Shown here: in pieces, positions 12,391 through 20,762 of the stretch
Layout: the number at the start of each line of letters is the position of its first letter
Numbering within the stretch: the first letter of the stretch is position 1
Source: Ruania albidiflava DSM 18029
GTDB lineage: Bacteria > Actinomycetota > Actinomycetes > Actinomycetales > Beutenbergiaceae
Reading direction: 5' to 3'
Assembly: GCF_000421225.1 (NCBI RefSeq)
Contig: NZ_ATWL01000001.1
Span: 372,001 to 436,000, forward strand
DNA length: 64,000 nt
The notes under the pieces: model-generated
Database searches by the model: none
What the model was told of the DNA's origin: nothing
The model's input: only the letters and a program-made list of their open reading frames with translations
Translations under genes and position numbers: made by a program

Positions 12391-13096
12391 AGAGCTCTCC
12401 GGCGGCGATGCGGCGCAGGTCGGCCAGACCCACCTGTTCGAGGCTGGCCAGCCGGTTGCGTCCCGGCGCAGGAGGTACGGGCACCTTCGCCTGCACGGCC
12501 AGCACCCGGGTGCCTGCCGCAGTGGCGGACGCGATACCGGGCAGGGAGTCCTCGATGGCCACGCACGCCGAGGGGTGCACACCCAGTGCGCTCGCTGCCC
12601 TCAGGTAGGGCTCCGGGTGTGGTTTGCCCTGGTCCACCCCGTCACCGGTCACGACCACGTCGAAGGTGCCGGCGGGGATCCCGGCGAGCACGACGTCGCT
12701 GAGCGGTTTCCAGGACATCGTCACCAGGGCACTGGGTACCCCCGCCTCCCGGACGGCGGTGAGCAGCTCCCGAGCACCAGGCTGCCAGGGCACGCCGTTG
12801 CTGCGGACCTGCACGACCACCCGGGCGAGCAGCTCGTGCACGATCTCGGTGATGGTGCCCCGGATCCCGGCGCGGGCCTGCAGCTCGGCCGCCGAGGCTT
12901 CCAGGGACATCCCGACCAGGTCCAGGGCCAGGTTCTCGTCCCAGGTACCGCCGTGCTCGGCGGACAGGGCCACCTCGGCGGCCATCCAGTACGGCTCGGT
13001 GTCCACCAGCGTGCCGTCCATGTCCCAGAGCACGGCCGCGGGCAGCACCTCGCTGGCAGCAGGGTCGGGCACCACAGGCTGGTCGGGAGCTGGCAA
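12368..13096 (-). CDS. HAD superfamily phosphatase, beta-phosphoglucomutase-like
   Basis: A 242-residue HAD hydrolase with nucleophile motif WDMDGTLVDTE (D25, D27), motif II LVTMSW, motif III GKPHPEPY and motif IV IEDSLPG. The alpha-helical cap at residues 30-100 puts it in the subfamily of small sugar-phosphate phosphatases; the substrate cannot be read from sequence. The start is TTG 13096, supported by AGGAG six bases upstream; no good ATG exists. It runs into the site-2 protease gene and is divergent from the FAD-dependent oxidase gene. Confidence 0.85.
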
Positions 13097-13243
13097 CGGC
13101 GTCTCCTGGGCTGTCTCGGCGGGATGGAGCGGTCAGAGCCAGGCTATCCGCCCCAGCACCATGTCCAGGTACCAGGCACGGGCCACTGGCAGCACAGTCA
13201 CGTGCAAGTGGCGTGCAAGGCACCGTCCCTAGCGTCGGCGGGT

Positions 13244-14620
13244 ATGAGCGTATCCACCCAGGACCCCACACGCACCAGCGTCGTCACCGCCCTCCGGACC
13301 GCTCTGAGCTGTCCGGTGCACGGTCCGCCCGATCCGGACTGGGAGTCCGTCCGGCGTGGCTGGAACCTGCACGTGGACCAGCAACCAGCGGCGATCGTGG
13401 CTCCGGCCACAGTCTCCGACGTGCAGGAGACGGTGCGCACGGCCGCGGCGCTGGGCGTCCCGGTGACCGTGCAGTCCAACGGGCACGGCGCCACAGCAGC
13501 GACGACCGGCACGGTGATGGTTCGCGCGCACCGGTTGCGGGACCTGAGCATCGACGTGCAGACCCGGCGCGCCCGGGTGGGCGCCGGGGTGAAGTGGGCG
13601 CACCTGGTCGCCGCACTGGCGGACTCTGGTCTGACCGGCACTCCGGGCAGCACGGACGACCTGACCGTGGTCGGCTACCACACCGGCGGCGGGCTGCCCT
13701 GGTTCGGTCGCGCCTATGGTCCGGCCGCCCGCTGGGTGCGTGCCTGGCAGGTGGTCCGGGCGGACGGGGAGCTGGTGGAGGTGACTGCAGACTCCGACCC
13801 GGACCTGTTCTGGGCGCTCGGTGGTGGCGGCGGCGGGCTCGGGGTGGTCACCGCTGTGGAGATCGAGCTGCTCCCGGCTCCCCCGCTCGTGGGCGGGCAG
13901 CTGATGTGGCCGGCGGACCGGGCCGCGCAGGTGCTGGCCGCCTTCGCCGACGTCACCCGCAGCGCCCCACCGGAGCTGACCTTGTGGCTCTGGCTGATCA
14001 CCTTCCCGCCCAGCGAGCCGTTCCCGCCGGAGCTGCACGAGCGCTCGATGGTGAACCTCAACGTCACGTTCCTGGGTGCCGAGGCTGAGGCGGAGGAGCT
14101 GCTCGCCCCGCTGCGCGCGGTACCGGGACTGGAGGTGGACACGGTCGCACCGCTGCCGATGAGCGAGCTGTCATCGGTCGCGAACGAACCCACGCAGCCG
14201 CTGCCGGTGCTGGACTGGTCCCACTTCGTCGCGGAGCTGAGCACAGACTTCCAGCGGGGCCTGCTGGAGGTGAACCCGCCGCACCCGCAGACACCGATGA
14301 TCGCGTGCATCCGACACCTGGGTGGTGCGTTGCGCCAGGAGCTGCCCACCGCCGTCGAACCGATCGCGGAGGAGTACCTGCTGTTCGGGTTCTCCCTGGC
14401 CGGCTCCGCAGCGCAGGAGGAGACCGTGCGCGCGCACTGGCGAGCCCTGGAGCGCCGGCTCGGTGCGCACCTGAGCCACCGGACCCACCTGAACATGCTC
14501 GGCCCGGATCCGGACATCACCCGCGGGTTGGGTCCGGCGACGCTGGCGAGGCTGCGGCGGGTGAAGGCCGCGCAGGACCCGCACCGGGTGTTCCGCAGCC
14601 ACCGTCCGATCCTGCCCTGA
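13244..14620 (+). CDS. FAD-dependent oxidase, PCMH/berberine-bridge type
   Basis: 458 residues. An N-terminal PCMH FAD-binding domain holds VQSNGHGATAATTG, where His81 is the expected covalent FAD site. It continues PGSTDDLTVVGYHTGGGLPWFGRAYG and FWALGGGGGGLGVVTAVEIEL, and a C-terminal berberine-bridge segment ends with AAQDPHRVFRSHRPILP. The cysteine that makes a second FAD bond in bicovalent relatives is not seen in the PGSTDD...GGG region, so attachment is probably single. No signal peptide, hence cytosolic. Substrate unknown; relatives oxidise sugars, alcohols or aromatic precursors. Confidence 0.87.
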   Translation: MSVSTQDPTRTSVVTALRTALSCPVHGPPDPDWESVRRGWNLHVDQQPAAIVAPATVSDVQETVRTAAALGVPVTVQSNGHGATAATTGTVMVRAHRLRDLSIDVQTRRARVGAGVKWAHLVAALADSGLTGTPGSTDDLTVVGYHTGGGLPWFGRAYGPAARWVRAWQVVRADGELVEVTADSDPDLFWALGGGGGGLGVVTAVEIELLPAPPLVGGQLMWPADRAAQVLAAFADVTRSAPPELTLWLWLITFPPSEPFPPELHERSMVNLNVTFLGAEAEAEELLAPLRAVPGLEVDTVAPLPMSELSSVANEPTQPLPVLDWSHFVAELSTDFQRGLLEVNPPHPQTPMIACIRHLGGALRQELPTAVEPIAEEYLLFGFSLAGSAAQEETVRAHWRALERRLGAHLSHRTHLNMLGPDPDITRGLGPATLARLRRVKAAQDPHRVFRSHRPILP

Positions 14621-14681
14621 CCTGTCGGCGACCGCTGGGTCGGCCGTGAGGTCGGCAACCCATCTCCCGTAGGCTGGACCG

Positions 14682-15566
14682 GTGAGTACTTCCCCACGCC
14701 ATCGTGGCCCCGCTCCGGACGAAGGCAGCGAGGAGAGCCCGCAGATCCCGCCGGCGATGGTGATCGCAGCGTTCGAGGGCTGGAACGATGCCGGCTCGGC
14801 CGCCAGCGCTGCGCTCGACCAGCTCGCCACCGAGTGGGACGCCCGCGAGGCCACCCGGCTGGACGTGGACACCTTCCACGACTTCCAGGTGAACCGTCCG
14901 ATGATCTCCACCGATACCGACGGCAACCGGGTGCTGACCTGGCCGGCCACGACGATCTCCGTCACCGCCTCCCCACAGCGGGGCCGGCGGGTGGTGCTGG
15001 TGCAGGGGGTGGAACCCTCGATGCGGTGGCGGGAGTACTGCCGACAGGTGCTGGACGCCGTCGAGGAGCTGGGGGCGACCACGTTGGTCTGCGTGGGTGC
15101 GCTGCTCGCGGACGTGCCGCACACCCGCCCGATCCCGGTGCAGACCTCCAGCGACGACCCGCGGGTGCAGGCGCTGCTGGACGTGGAGACCAGCGAGTAC
15201 GAGGGCCCGACCGGGATCACCGGGGTACTCACCCACCTGGCGACCGAGCGCGGGATGCACTCGCTGAACGTGTGGGCGGCAGTACCGCACTACGTCGCCC
15301 AGCCGCCCTCACCGAAGGCCACGCTGGCGCTGCTGACCGCACTCGAGGAGCTGCTCGGGGAACCGGTGCCGATGGGTGAGCTGCCGGAGGACGCCAAGGC
15401 CTGGCAGGACGGTGTGGACGAGCTCGCCGGTGAGGACCCAGAGGTGGCCGAGTACGTGCGCCAGCTGGAGCAGGCCAAGGACACTGCCGAGCTGCCCGAG
15501 GCCAGTGGTGAGGCGATCGCGCGGGAGTTCGAGAAGTACCTGCGCCGCCGCGACTCTGGGCACTGA
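14682..15566 (+). CDS. PAC2 family protein
   Basis: 294 residues, GTG start. A PAC2-type (proteasome assembly chaperone 2-like) protein. FEGWNDAGSAASAALDQL at the N-terminus and VGALLADVPHTRPIPVQTSS, TGITGVLTHLATERGM and VWAAVPHYVAQPPSPKATLALL are hallmark motifs. The fold is shared with an archaeal/eukaryotic proteasome assembly chaperone, but a role in bacterial proteasome assembly is not established. The C-terminal 50 residues are acidic and helical. It lies between the FAD oxidase gene and convergent mshC. Confidence 0.9.
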   Translation: MSTSPRHRGPAPDEGSEESPQIPPAMVIAAFEGWNDAGSAASAALDQLATEWDAREATRLDVDTFHDFQVNRPMISTDTDGNRVLTWPATTISVTASPQRGRRVVLVQGVEPSMRWREYCRQVLDAVEELGATTLVCVGALLADVPHTRPIPVQTSSDDPRVQALLDVETSEYEGPTGITGVLTHLATERGMHSLNVWAAVPHYVAQPPSPKATLALLTALEELLGEPVPMGELPEDAKAWQDGVDELAGEDPEVAEYVRQLEQAKDTAELPEASGEAIAREFEKYLRRRDSGH

Positions 15567-15587
15567 GCCACCCGCCCGGTCACGGTC

Positions 15588-16835
15588 TCAGCGCAGGTCG
15601 ATGCCCAGCAGCGCATCGACGGCGCTGACCACCTCAGCTGCGAGCGTGCCTGTGGCTGCCGCCCGGTCCACCACCTCCAGGCAGGCGGCGGTGTCCAGGT
15701 TGTCCGCCAGCGCTGCGCGCATCTGGTCCACGACGGCGGAGCCCGGCTGGCCCTGCCCGCTCACCGGGACGGCGGTGGTCGTCCCAGCGCTGCCGGTCGC
15801 GGCTTCCTGCCAGCGTCCCAGCCGTTGCACAGCCTCGGCCAGACCGGTGTCGGTGTACTCCCAGGACTCGCTGTAGTGGTGCGCCAGCAGCACCAGCCGC
15901 ACCGCCCGGGCGTCCACACCGTCAGCGAGCAGCCCGGAGACGAACACCAGGTTGCCCAGCGACTTGCTCATCTTCTCGCCCTGGTAGGCGACCAGACCGG
16001 TGTGCAGGTAGGAGCGGATCGGTTCGGAGTCGGTCTCCTCCTGCAGGAAGCGCAGGTGGCTGGTGCCCATCTCGTGGTGCGGGAAGACCAGGTCCTGCCC
16101 GCCGCCCTCGAGAGTGACCGGCAGGCCGAGGTGGTGGGCGGCGATCGCACCGCACTCGATGTGCCAGCCGGGTCGGCCGGGACCGAGGCTGGCCCCGTCC
16201 CACCAGGGTTCGCCGGTACGCCGGCCACGCCAGAGCAGCGGGTCCAGCGGGTCCCGCTTGCCCTCGGTGTCCGGGTCTCCGCCCCGTTCGGCGAACAGCC
16301 CGACCATCTCGGTGCGGTCCAGGTGGGAGACGGACCCGAACCGCGGGTCGGCGCTCAGGTCGGCGTAGACGTCCTGGTCCACCCAGTAGGCGGCACCGAC
16401 TGCGAGGAGGCGTTCTACGGCGGCCACGACCAGGTCCACCACCTCGACGACCCCCACGTAGTGCTCCGGCGGCAGCACCCGCAGCGCCTCCATGTCGGTG
16501 CGGAACAGCTGCACCTGGTCGGCGGCGAGCTCGCGCCAGTCCACCCCGATCTGCGCGGCCCGCTCCAGCAGCGGATCGTCCACGTCGGTGACGTTCTGCA
16601 CATAGGTCACCGCCACGCCGGCGTCCCGCCACACCCGGACGAGCGTGTCGAAGGCCACATAGGTGAACGCATGACCCAGGTGCGTGGAGTCGTACGGGGT
16701 GATCCCGCACACGTACAGGTGAGCGACGCCGTCGACGACAGCATCGACCCGTTCCCCGGTGGCCGTGTCCTGCAGCTGCGGCCGGCGGCCGGGACCAGGG
16801 AGTGCGGGCAGGTGAGGGCGGGTCCAGGAGTGCAC
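15588..16835 (-). CDS. mshC: Cysteine:glucosaminyl-inositol ligase (mycothiol synthesis)
   Basis: MshC, 415 residues. It joins cysteine to GlcN-Ins with ATP, the penultimate step of mycothiol synthesis. It is a shortened cysteinyl-tRNA synthetase: HIGH-like THLGHA (51-56), KMSKS (288-292), and zinc ligands Cys43, Cys228 and the His253 region. The missing tRNA anticodon-binding domain, the length near 415, and N-terminal SWTRPHLPALPGPG distinguish it from CysS. The start is GTG 16835, nine bases from the uppP stop, so the two are probably co-transcribed. It is strong evidence that the host is a mycothiol-making actinobacterium. Confidence 0.95.
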   Translation of the reverse strand: MHSWTRPHLPALPGPGRRPQLQDTATGERVDAVVDGVAHLYVCGITPYDSTHLGHAFTYVAFDTLVRVWRDAGVAVTYVQNVTDVDDPLLERAAQIGVDWRELAADQVQLFRTDMEALRVLPPEHYVGVVEVVDLVVAAVERLLAVGAAYWVDQDVYADLSADPRFGSVSHLDRTEMVGLFAERGGDPDTEGKRDPLDPLLWRGRRTGEPWWDGASLGPGRPGWHIECGAIAAHHLGLPVTLEGGGQDLVFPHHEMGTSHLRFLQEETDSEPIRSYLHTGLVAYQGEKMSKSLGNLVFVSGLLADGVDARAVRLVLLAHHYSESWEYTDTGLAEAVQRLGRWQEAATGSAGTTTAVPVSGQGQPGSAVVDQMRAALADNLDTAACLEVVDRAAATGTLAAEVVSAVDALLGIDLR

Positions 16836-16844
16836 GCGATCAGA

Positions 16845-17693
16845 CTAACCGGAGGCGGGCATGGCGGTGAGCGCACCGGCGAGCAGGAGGAGCACCACCA
16901 CCACAGCCAGACCGATCCGGTAGTAGACGAACGGACGGTATGAGTAGGTGGAGACGATCTTCAGGAACGCGATGATCACCACGTAGCCGACACCGAACGC
17001 CACGATGGTGGCCAGCAGGGTGGGCCAGAACCCGACCTCCCCGGCGGTGCCGCCGCTCTTGATCAGCTGGTAGAAGCCGGAGCCGAGCACTGCCGGGATC
17101 GCCAGCAGGAAGGAGTACCGCGCCGCAGCCTCCCGGGTGTAGCCCATCAGCAGGCCCGCGGTGATGGTGCCGCCGGAGCGGGACACACCGGGCACGAGTG
17201 CGAGCGACTGGGCCAGGCCGTAGAGCCAGGCGTGCTTCCAGGTGAGCCGGTCCAGCGTGCGGGTCTTGGCCCCGCGCACGTCGGCGATGCCGAGGATCAC
17301 ACCGAAGACCGCGAGCACGGTGGCGGTCAGGTAGAGGTTGCGCAGCGCATGCTCGATCGCGTCCTGGAAGAGCAGCCCGAGGACCACGATCGGGATGGAG
17401 CCGCAGATCACGAACCAGCCCATCCGGGCGTCCGGGTCGGAGCTGGGCAGCTGCTTCTTCCACGGGCCGACCGGCAGGGACTTCGCCCAGTGGGCGACGA
17501 TCCGGGCGATGTCCCGACGGAAGTACAGCACCACGGCCGTCTCGGTGCCGATCTGGGTGATCGCGGTGAATGCGGCACCGGGGTCCGAGCTCATCAGGTC
17601 GCCCACGATGCGCAGGTGGGCGCTGGAGGAGATCGGCAGGAACTCCGTCAGCCCCTGCACCAGACCCAGGACGAGCGCTTCGATCCATGTCAC
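16845..17693 (-). CDS. uppP: Undecaprenyl-diphosphatase
   Basis: UppP/BacA family, about 282 residues. An integral membrane enzyme that dephosphorylates undecaprenyl pyrophosphate to recycle the lipid carrier of wall synthesis; it can confer bacitracin tolerance. [18 protein letters not shown] holds the first conserved Glu/Ser motif and [14 protein letters not shown] the second, Ser-Arg-Ser-Gly, motif. About eight hydrophobic helices are visible. GTG 17693 gives [10 protein letters not shown], the usual family start, with GGA upstream; TTG 17702 is the alternative. It precedes mshC on the same strand. Confidence 0.95.
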   Translation of the reverse strand: MTWIEALVLGLVQGLTEFLPISSSAHLRIVGDLMSSDPGAAFTAITQIGTETAVVLYFRRDIARIVAHWAKSLPVGPWKKQLPSSDPDARMGWFVICGSIPIVVLGLLFQDAIEHALRNLYLTATVLAVFGVILGIADVRGAKTRTLDRLTWKHAWLYGLAQSLALVPGVSRSGGTITAGLLMGYTREAAARYSFLLAIPAVLGSGFYQLIKSGGTAGEVGFWPTLLATIVAFGVGYVVIIAFLKIVSTYSYRPFVYYRIGLAVVVVLLLLAGALTAMPASG

Positions 17694-17735
17694 GGGGTCC
17701 AAGGGTAAGGGGCGCGGACCGGTAACCTCACCTCC

Positions 17736-18686
17736 ATGGATTCACGGCGTGTGGGCGGCAGCGGGTTGCGCGTGTCGGCAGTGGGCCTGGGCACGATGAC
17801 CTGGGGCCGGGACACCGACGCGCACGAGGCCGCCGACCAGCTGCGCGTGTTCCTGGACGCCGGTGGCACGCTGCTGGACACTGCCGCCACCTACTCCGAC
17901 GGCGCGGCTGAAGAGGTGATCGGCGCCCTGCTCGCCGAGGAGGTGGACCGCCAGGACGTGGTGCTCTGCTCCAAGGCTGGTGTGCGCGACGGTCGGGTGG
18001 ATGCTTCCCGCGGCGCGCTGCTGGATGCGCTGGATGCCTCGCTGGCGCGGCTGGGCACCGATCACCTGGACCTGTGGCTGGTGCAGGCCCCGGACCCGCG
18101 TACTCCGCTCGCGGAGACGTTGTGGACCCTGGAGCATGCGGTGGCCACTGGCCGCACCCGGTACGTGGGGTTGTCCAACCACGCCGCGTGGCAGCTGGCG
18201 CACGCAGCGACGGTGCTCGCTGACGGACCGGGCCTGGCCGCCGCGCAGATGGAGTACTCGCTGCTGCAGCGCGGCATCGAGCGGGAGCTGGTGCCCGCGG
18301 CCGCAGGGCTGGGTGTGGGGGTGCTCGCCTGGTCGGCGTTGGGCCGCGGTGTGCTGTCCGGCAAGTACCGGCGCTCGGTACCCGCGGACTCCCGGGCCGC
18401 CTCACCACACCTGCGCGGGTTCGTGGAACCGTACCTGAACGACCGCGCCCGATCGGTGGTGGAGGCGGTGGCGACCGCAGCCGACGGGCTGGGTCGGGCA
18501 CCGGTGGAGGTGGCGCTGGCCTGGGCCCGGGACGCTCCCGGGGTGGCCAGCGCGATCGTGGGGGCCCGCTCGCCGGCGCAGCTGCGGGGGACGTTGGCCG
18601 CGGACGACCTGGAGCTGCCGGAGCAGATCCGGCAGGTGCTGGACGAGGTCACCGCACCGCAGCTCGGTTACCCCGAGCGGCGCTGA
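17736..18686 (+). CDS. Aldo/keto reductase family protein with atypical active site
   Basis: 316 residues, a TIM-barrel NADPH-dependent oxidoreductase. Asp48 (LLDTAATY), Tyr53 and Lys80 (VLCSKAG) fit the AKR tetrad. The usual histidine of the LDLxxxH strand reads [10 protein letters not shown] here, with Gln117 in its place. Cofactor motifs near the C-terminus ([19 protein letters not shown]) are intact. It is divergent from uppP; the short gap (17694-17735) must hold both promoters. The stop overlaps the convergent small acidic gene by 19 bases. Confidence 0.88.
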   Translation: MDSRRVGGSGLRVSAVGLGTMTWGRDTDAHEAADQLRVFLDAGGTLLDTAATYSDGAAEEVIGALLAEEVDRQDVVLCSKAGVRDGRVDASRGALLDALDASLARLGTDHLDLWLVQAPDPRTPLAETLWTLEHAVATGRTRYVGLSNHAAWQLAHAATVLADGPGLAAAQMEYSLLQRGIERELVPAAAGLGVGVLAWSALGRGVLSGKYRRSVPADSRAASPHLRGFVEPYLNDRARSVVEAVATAADGLGRAPVEVALAWARDAPGVASAIVGARSPAQLRGTLAADDLELPEQIRQVLDEVTAPQLGYPERR

Positions 18687-19000
18687 CCCCCCGGGCCGGG
18701 CCCGTCCCGCCGGCCGGCGCGGGAGTCGTCCGCCACGGTGTCTTCCTCGAGGGCATCGTCGTCGAGATCGTCGAACTCGAAGTCCTCGTCCTCCTCGTCG
18801 CCGTCGTAGACCACCAGCGGGGTGTCCACGCCGTACTCCTCGTAGAGGGACTCGTCATAGTTCTCGAACGCCTCCGCGAGCGCGTCGGAGGTGGCCAGAA
18901 CCACTGGCGCCTCGTCGTCCTGGAGCGTTTCCACAGCGTCCAGGTGCTCCTCGAAGGCCGCGAACAGTCGGTCCAGCGCGGCACGCGGGTCGGTAGCCAT
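18668..19000 (-). CDS. Small acidic conserved actinobacterial protein
   Basis: 110 residues from ATG 19000. The N-terminal half is an amphipathic helical region (DPRAALDRLFAAFEEHLDAVETL; LAEAFENYDESLYEEYGV). The second half is extremely acidic (DGDEEDEDFEFDDLDDDALEEDT) before a basic tail. Similar small proteins with an Asp/Glu tail are widespread in actinobacteria, sometimes labelled primosomal protein without basis. No catalytic motif is seen; the function is unknown. Confidence 0.7.
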   Translation of the reverse strand: MATDPRAALDRLFAAFEEHLDAVETLQDDEAPVVLATSDALAEAFENYDESLYEEYGVDTPLVVYDGDEEDEDFEFDDLDDDALEEDTVADDSRAGRRDGPGPGGQRRSG

Positions 19001-19114
19001 AGGGTGACGGTAGCACCAGGAACTGCCGGTGGGGAGGGGCATCTTCGCGCGCTCTGCTGCGGCGCAGCGACGTCGGTGCTCGACGCACCCAGGTGTGCTG
19101 GTTATCGTGCTGCC

Positions 19115-19333
19115 ATGGCGAGCCAGACCGTGCACCCGGCGACCTCCCAGCCAGCGTACGAGTTTCGGGTACTCACTCTCCCAGCGACCACCAGACGCGC
19201 CGACCTGCGCCAGCTGCTCACCGACGAGGCCGAGTACGGCCGGTGGGAGCTGGCCCGGCACCGCATCTACATGGGCGGTGCTCGGAAGGTGTGGCTGCGG
19301 CGGAAGATCATCCGCGTGCGCAGCACGCTCTGA
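19115..19333 (+). CDS. DUF5703 family protein
   Basis: A 72-residue conserved actinobacterial protein. The core YEFRVLTLPATTRRADLRQLLTDEAEYGRWELARHRIY, ending VWLRRKIIRVRSTL, matches the DUF5703 pattern. Small, basic at the C-terminus, no membrane segment, function unknown. It is divergent from the acidic protein gene and ends just before a strong inverted repeat shared as terminator with the M20 peptidase gene. Confidence 0.85.
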   Translation: MASQTVHPATSQPAYEFRVLTLPATTRRADLRQLLTDEAEYGRWELARHRIYMGGARKVWLRRKIIRVRSTL

Positions 19334-19357
19334 CCCAGCGGTTGTCCCGCCCGTTCC

Positions 19358-19419
19358 TCGCGAACGCTCGCCTGTGCGGCTCCCGCTCGGCGTGTCGCCG
19401 CGAAGGCGAGCGTTCGCGA
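19358..19419. terminator. Bidirectional hairpin between convergent genes
   Basis: A perfect 16-base inverted repeat (TCGCGAACGCTCGCCT, 19358-19373, and its complement at 19404-19419) encloses a 30-base loop. ACCCAG/CTGGGT just outside can extend it. It lies between the ends of the DUF5703 gene (+) and the M20 peptidase gene (-) and is the only non-coding sequence there. Confidence 0.75.
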
Positions 19420-19427
19420 CTGGGTGG

Positions 19428-20762
19428 TCAGCAGCTGCGCAGGAACCGGTCCAGCACCCGCACCCCGAACTGCACCGACTCGACCGGCACCCGCTCGTCC
19501 ACCCCGTGGAACATGCCGGCGAAGTCCAGCTCCGGCGGCAGCTGCAGCGGTGCGAACCCGTACCCGGTGATGCCCAGCCGGGCCAGCGACTTGTTGTCGG
19601 TGCCGCCGGAGAGCATGTAGGGCAGCACCACGGCGCCCGGGTCCTCCGCGTCCAGAGCGGCCACCATCCGGTCCACCAGGTCGCCGCCGAACGGGACCTC
19701 CAGGGCGATGTTGCGCTGCACGTCCTCCAGCCGGATGCCCTCACCAGCCAGCTCGCGGATGGTCTGCACGGTCTGCTCCTCCTCACCGGGCAGGAAGCGC
19801 ACGTCGATGACCGCTTCCGCCCCGGATGGCACCACGTTCGCCTTGTACCCGGCGTCCAGCTGGGTGGGGTTGGCGTTCGCGGCCAGGGTGGCGTTGACGA
19901 ACTTGCTCGCCGACCCGAGCGAGGCGGCGAGCGCCTCGATGGAGGTCCGGTCGTCCGGGTCGTACCCGGTGCCGGTGAGCTCGGCGACCCCGTCCAGCAG
20001 CGCCCGCACCGGGGGCGAGAGGCTCAGCGGCCAGGCGTGCCGGCCGATCCGGCCGACCGCCTCGGCGAGCCGGGTGACCGCATTGTCGTCGTTGATCTGG
20101 GAACCGTGTCCGGCGGTGCCGTCGGCGATCAGCCGCAACCAGGCGATGCCCTTCTCTGCGGTCTGCAGCAGGTAGGCGCGGCGCCCGTTCACCTCCACCG
20201 AGTAGCCGCCGACCTCGCTGATCGCCTCGGTGGCCCCCTCGAAGAGCTCCGGCTTGTGGTCCACCGCCCACCGGGCGCCGTAGGTGCCGCCGTGCTCCTC
20301 GTCGGCGAAGAAGGCGATCACCAGGTCCCGTGCCGGCCGCCAGCCGGTGCGCTTCATGTCCCGCACGACGGCCAGGATCATCGCATCCATGTCCTTCATG
20401 TCCACGGCGCCACGACCCCAGATCATGCCGTCCATCTCTTCACCGCCGAAGGGGTCCATCTTCCACTCCGAGGCCTCGGCGGGGACGACGTCCAGGTGGC
20501 CGTGCACGACGAGCGCGTCCCGGGTGGGGTCGGCGCCGGGGATGCGGACCACGACGTTCGCGCGCCGGTCGGCGGACTCGAAGTACACCGGGTCGTAGCC
20601 GACCTCGGTGAGCAGCTCCATCACGTACTCGGCGGCTTCCCGCTCACCGGGTCCGGACCCGTCACCGTAGTTGGAGGTGTCGATCCGGATCAGGTTGCGG
20701 CAGATGGCCACTGCCTCCAGCTCGGCGGCAGTGGGAGTGCGGTTCTCGTCGGTGATGGTCAT
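19428..20762 (-). CDS. M20 family zinc metallopeptidase
   Basis: 444 residues, an M20/ArgE-DapE-type dipeptidase or deacylase. Metal ligands are visible: HGHLDVVP (H89, D91 region), WGRGAVDMKD (D121), the catalytic glutamate in FADEEHGG (E155-E156) and a late HGVDERV (His). No signal peptide, so cytosolic. The ATG shares a base with the stop of the M3 peptidase gene upstream, so the two peptidases form an operon that probably finishes breakdown of short peptides. Exact substrate unknown. Confidence 0.92.
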   Translation of the reverse strand: MTITDENRTPTAAELEAVAICRNLIRIDTSNYGDGSGPGEREAAEYVMELLTEVGYDPVYFESADRRANVVVRIPGADPTRDALVVHGHLDVVPAEASEWKMDPFGGEEMDGMIWGRGAVDMKDMDAMILAVVRDMKRTGWRPARDLVIAFFADEEHGGTYGARWAVDHKPELFEGATEAISEVGGYSVEVNGRRAYLLQTAEKGIAWLRLIADGTAGHGSQINDDNAVTRLAEAVGRIGRHAWPLSLSPPVRALLDGVAELTGTGYDPDDRTSIEALAASLGSASKFVNATLAANANPTQLDAGYKANVVPSGAEAVIDVRFLPGEEEQTVQTIRELAGEGIRLEDVQRNIALEVPFGGDLVDRMVAALDAEDPGAVVLPYMLSGGTDNKSLARLGITGYGFAPLQLPPELDFAGMFHGVDERVPVESVQFGVRVLDRFLRSC

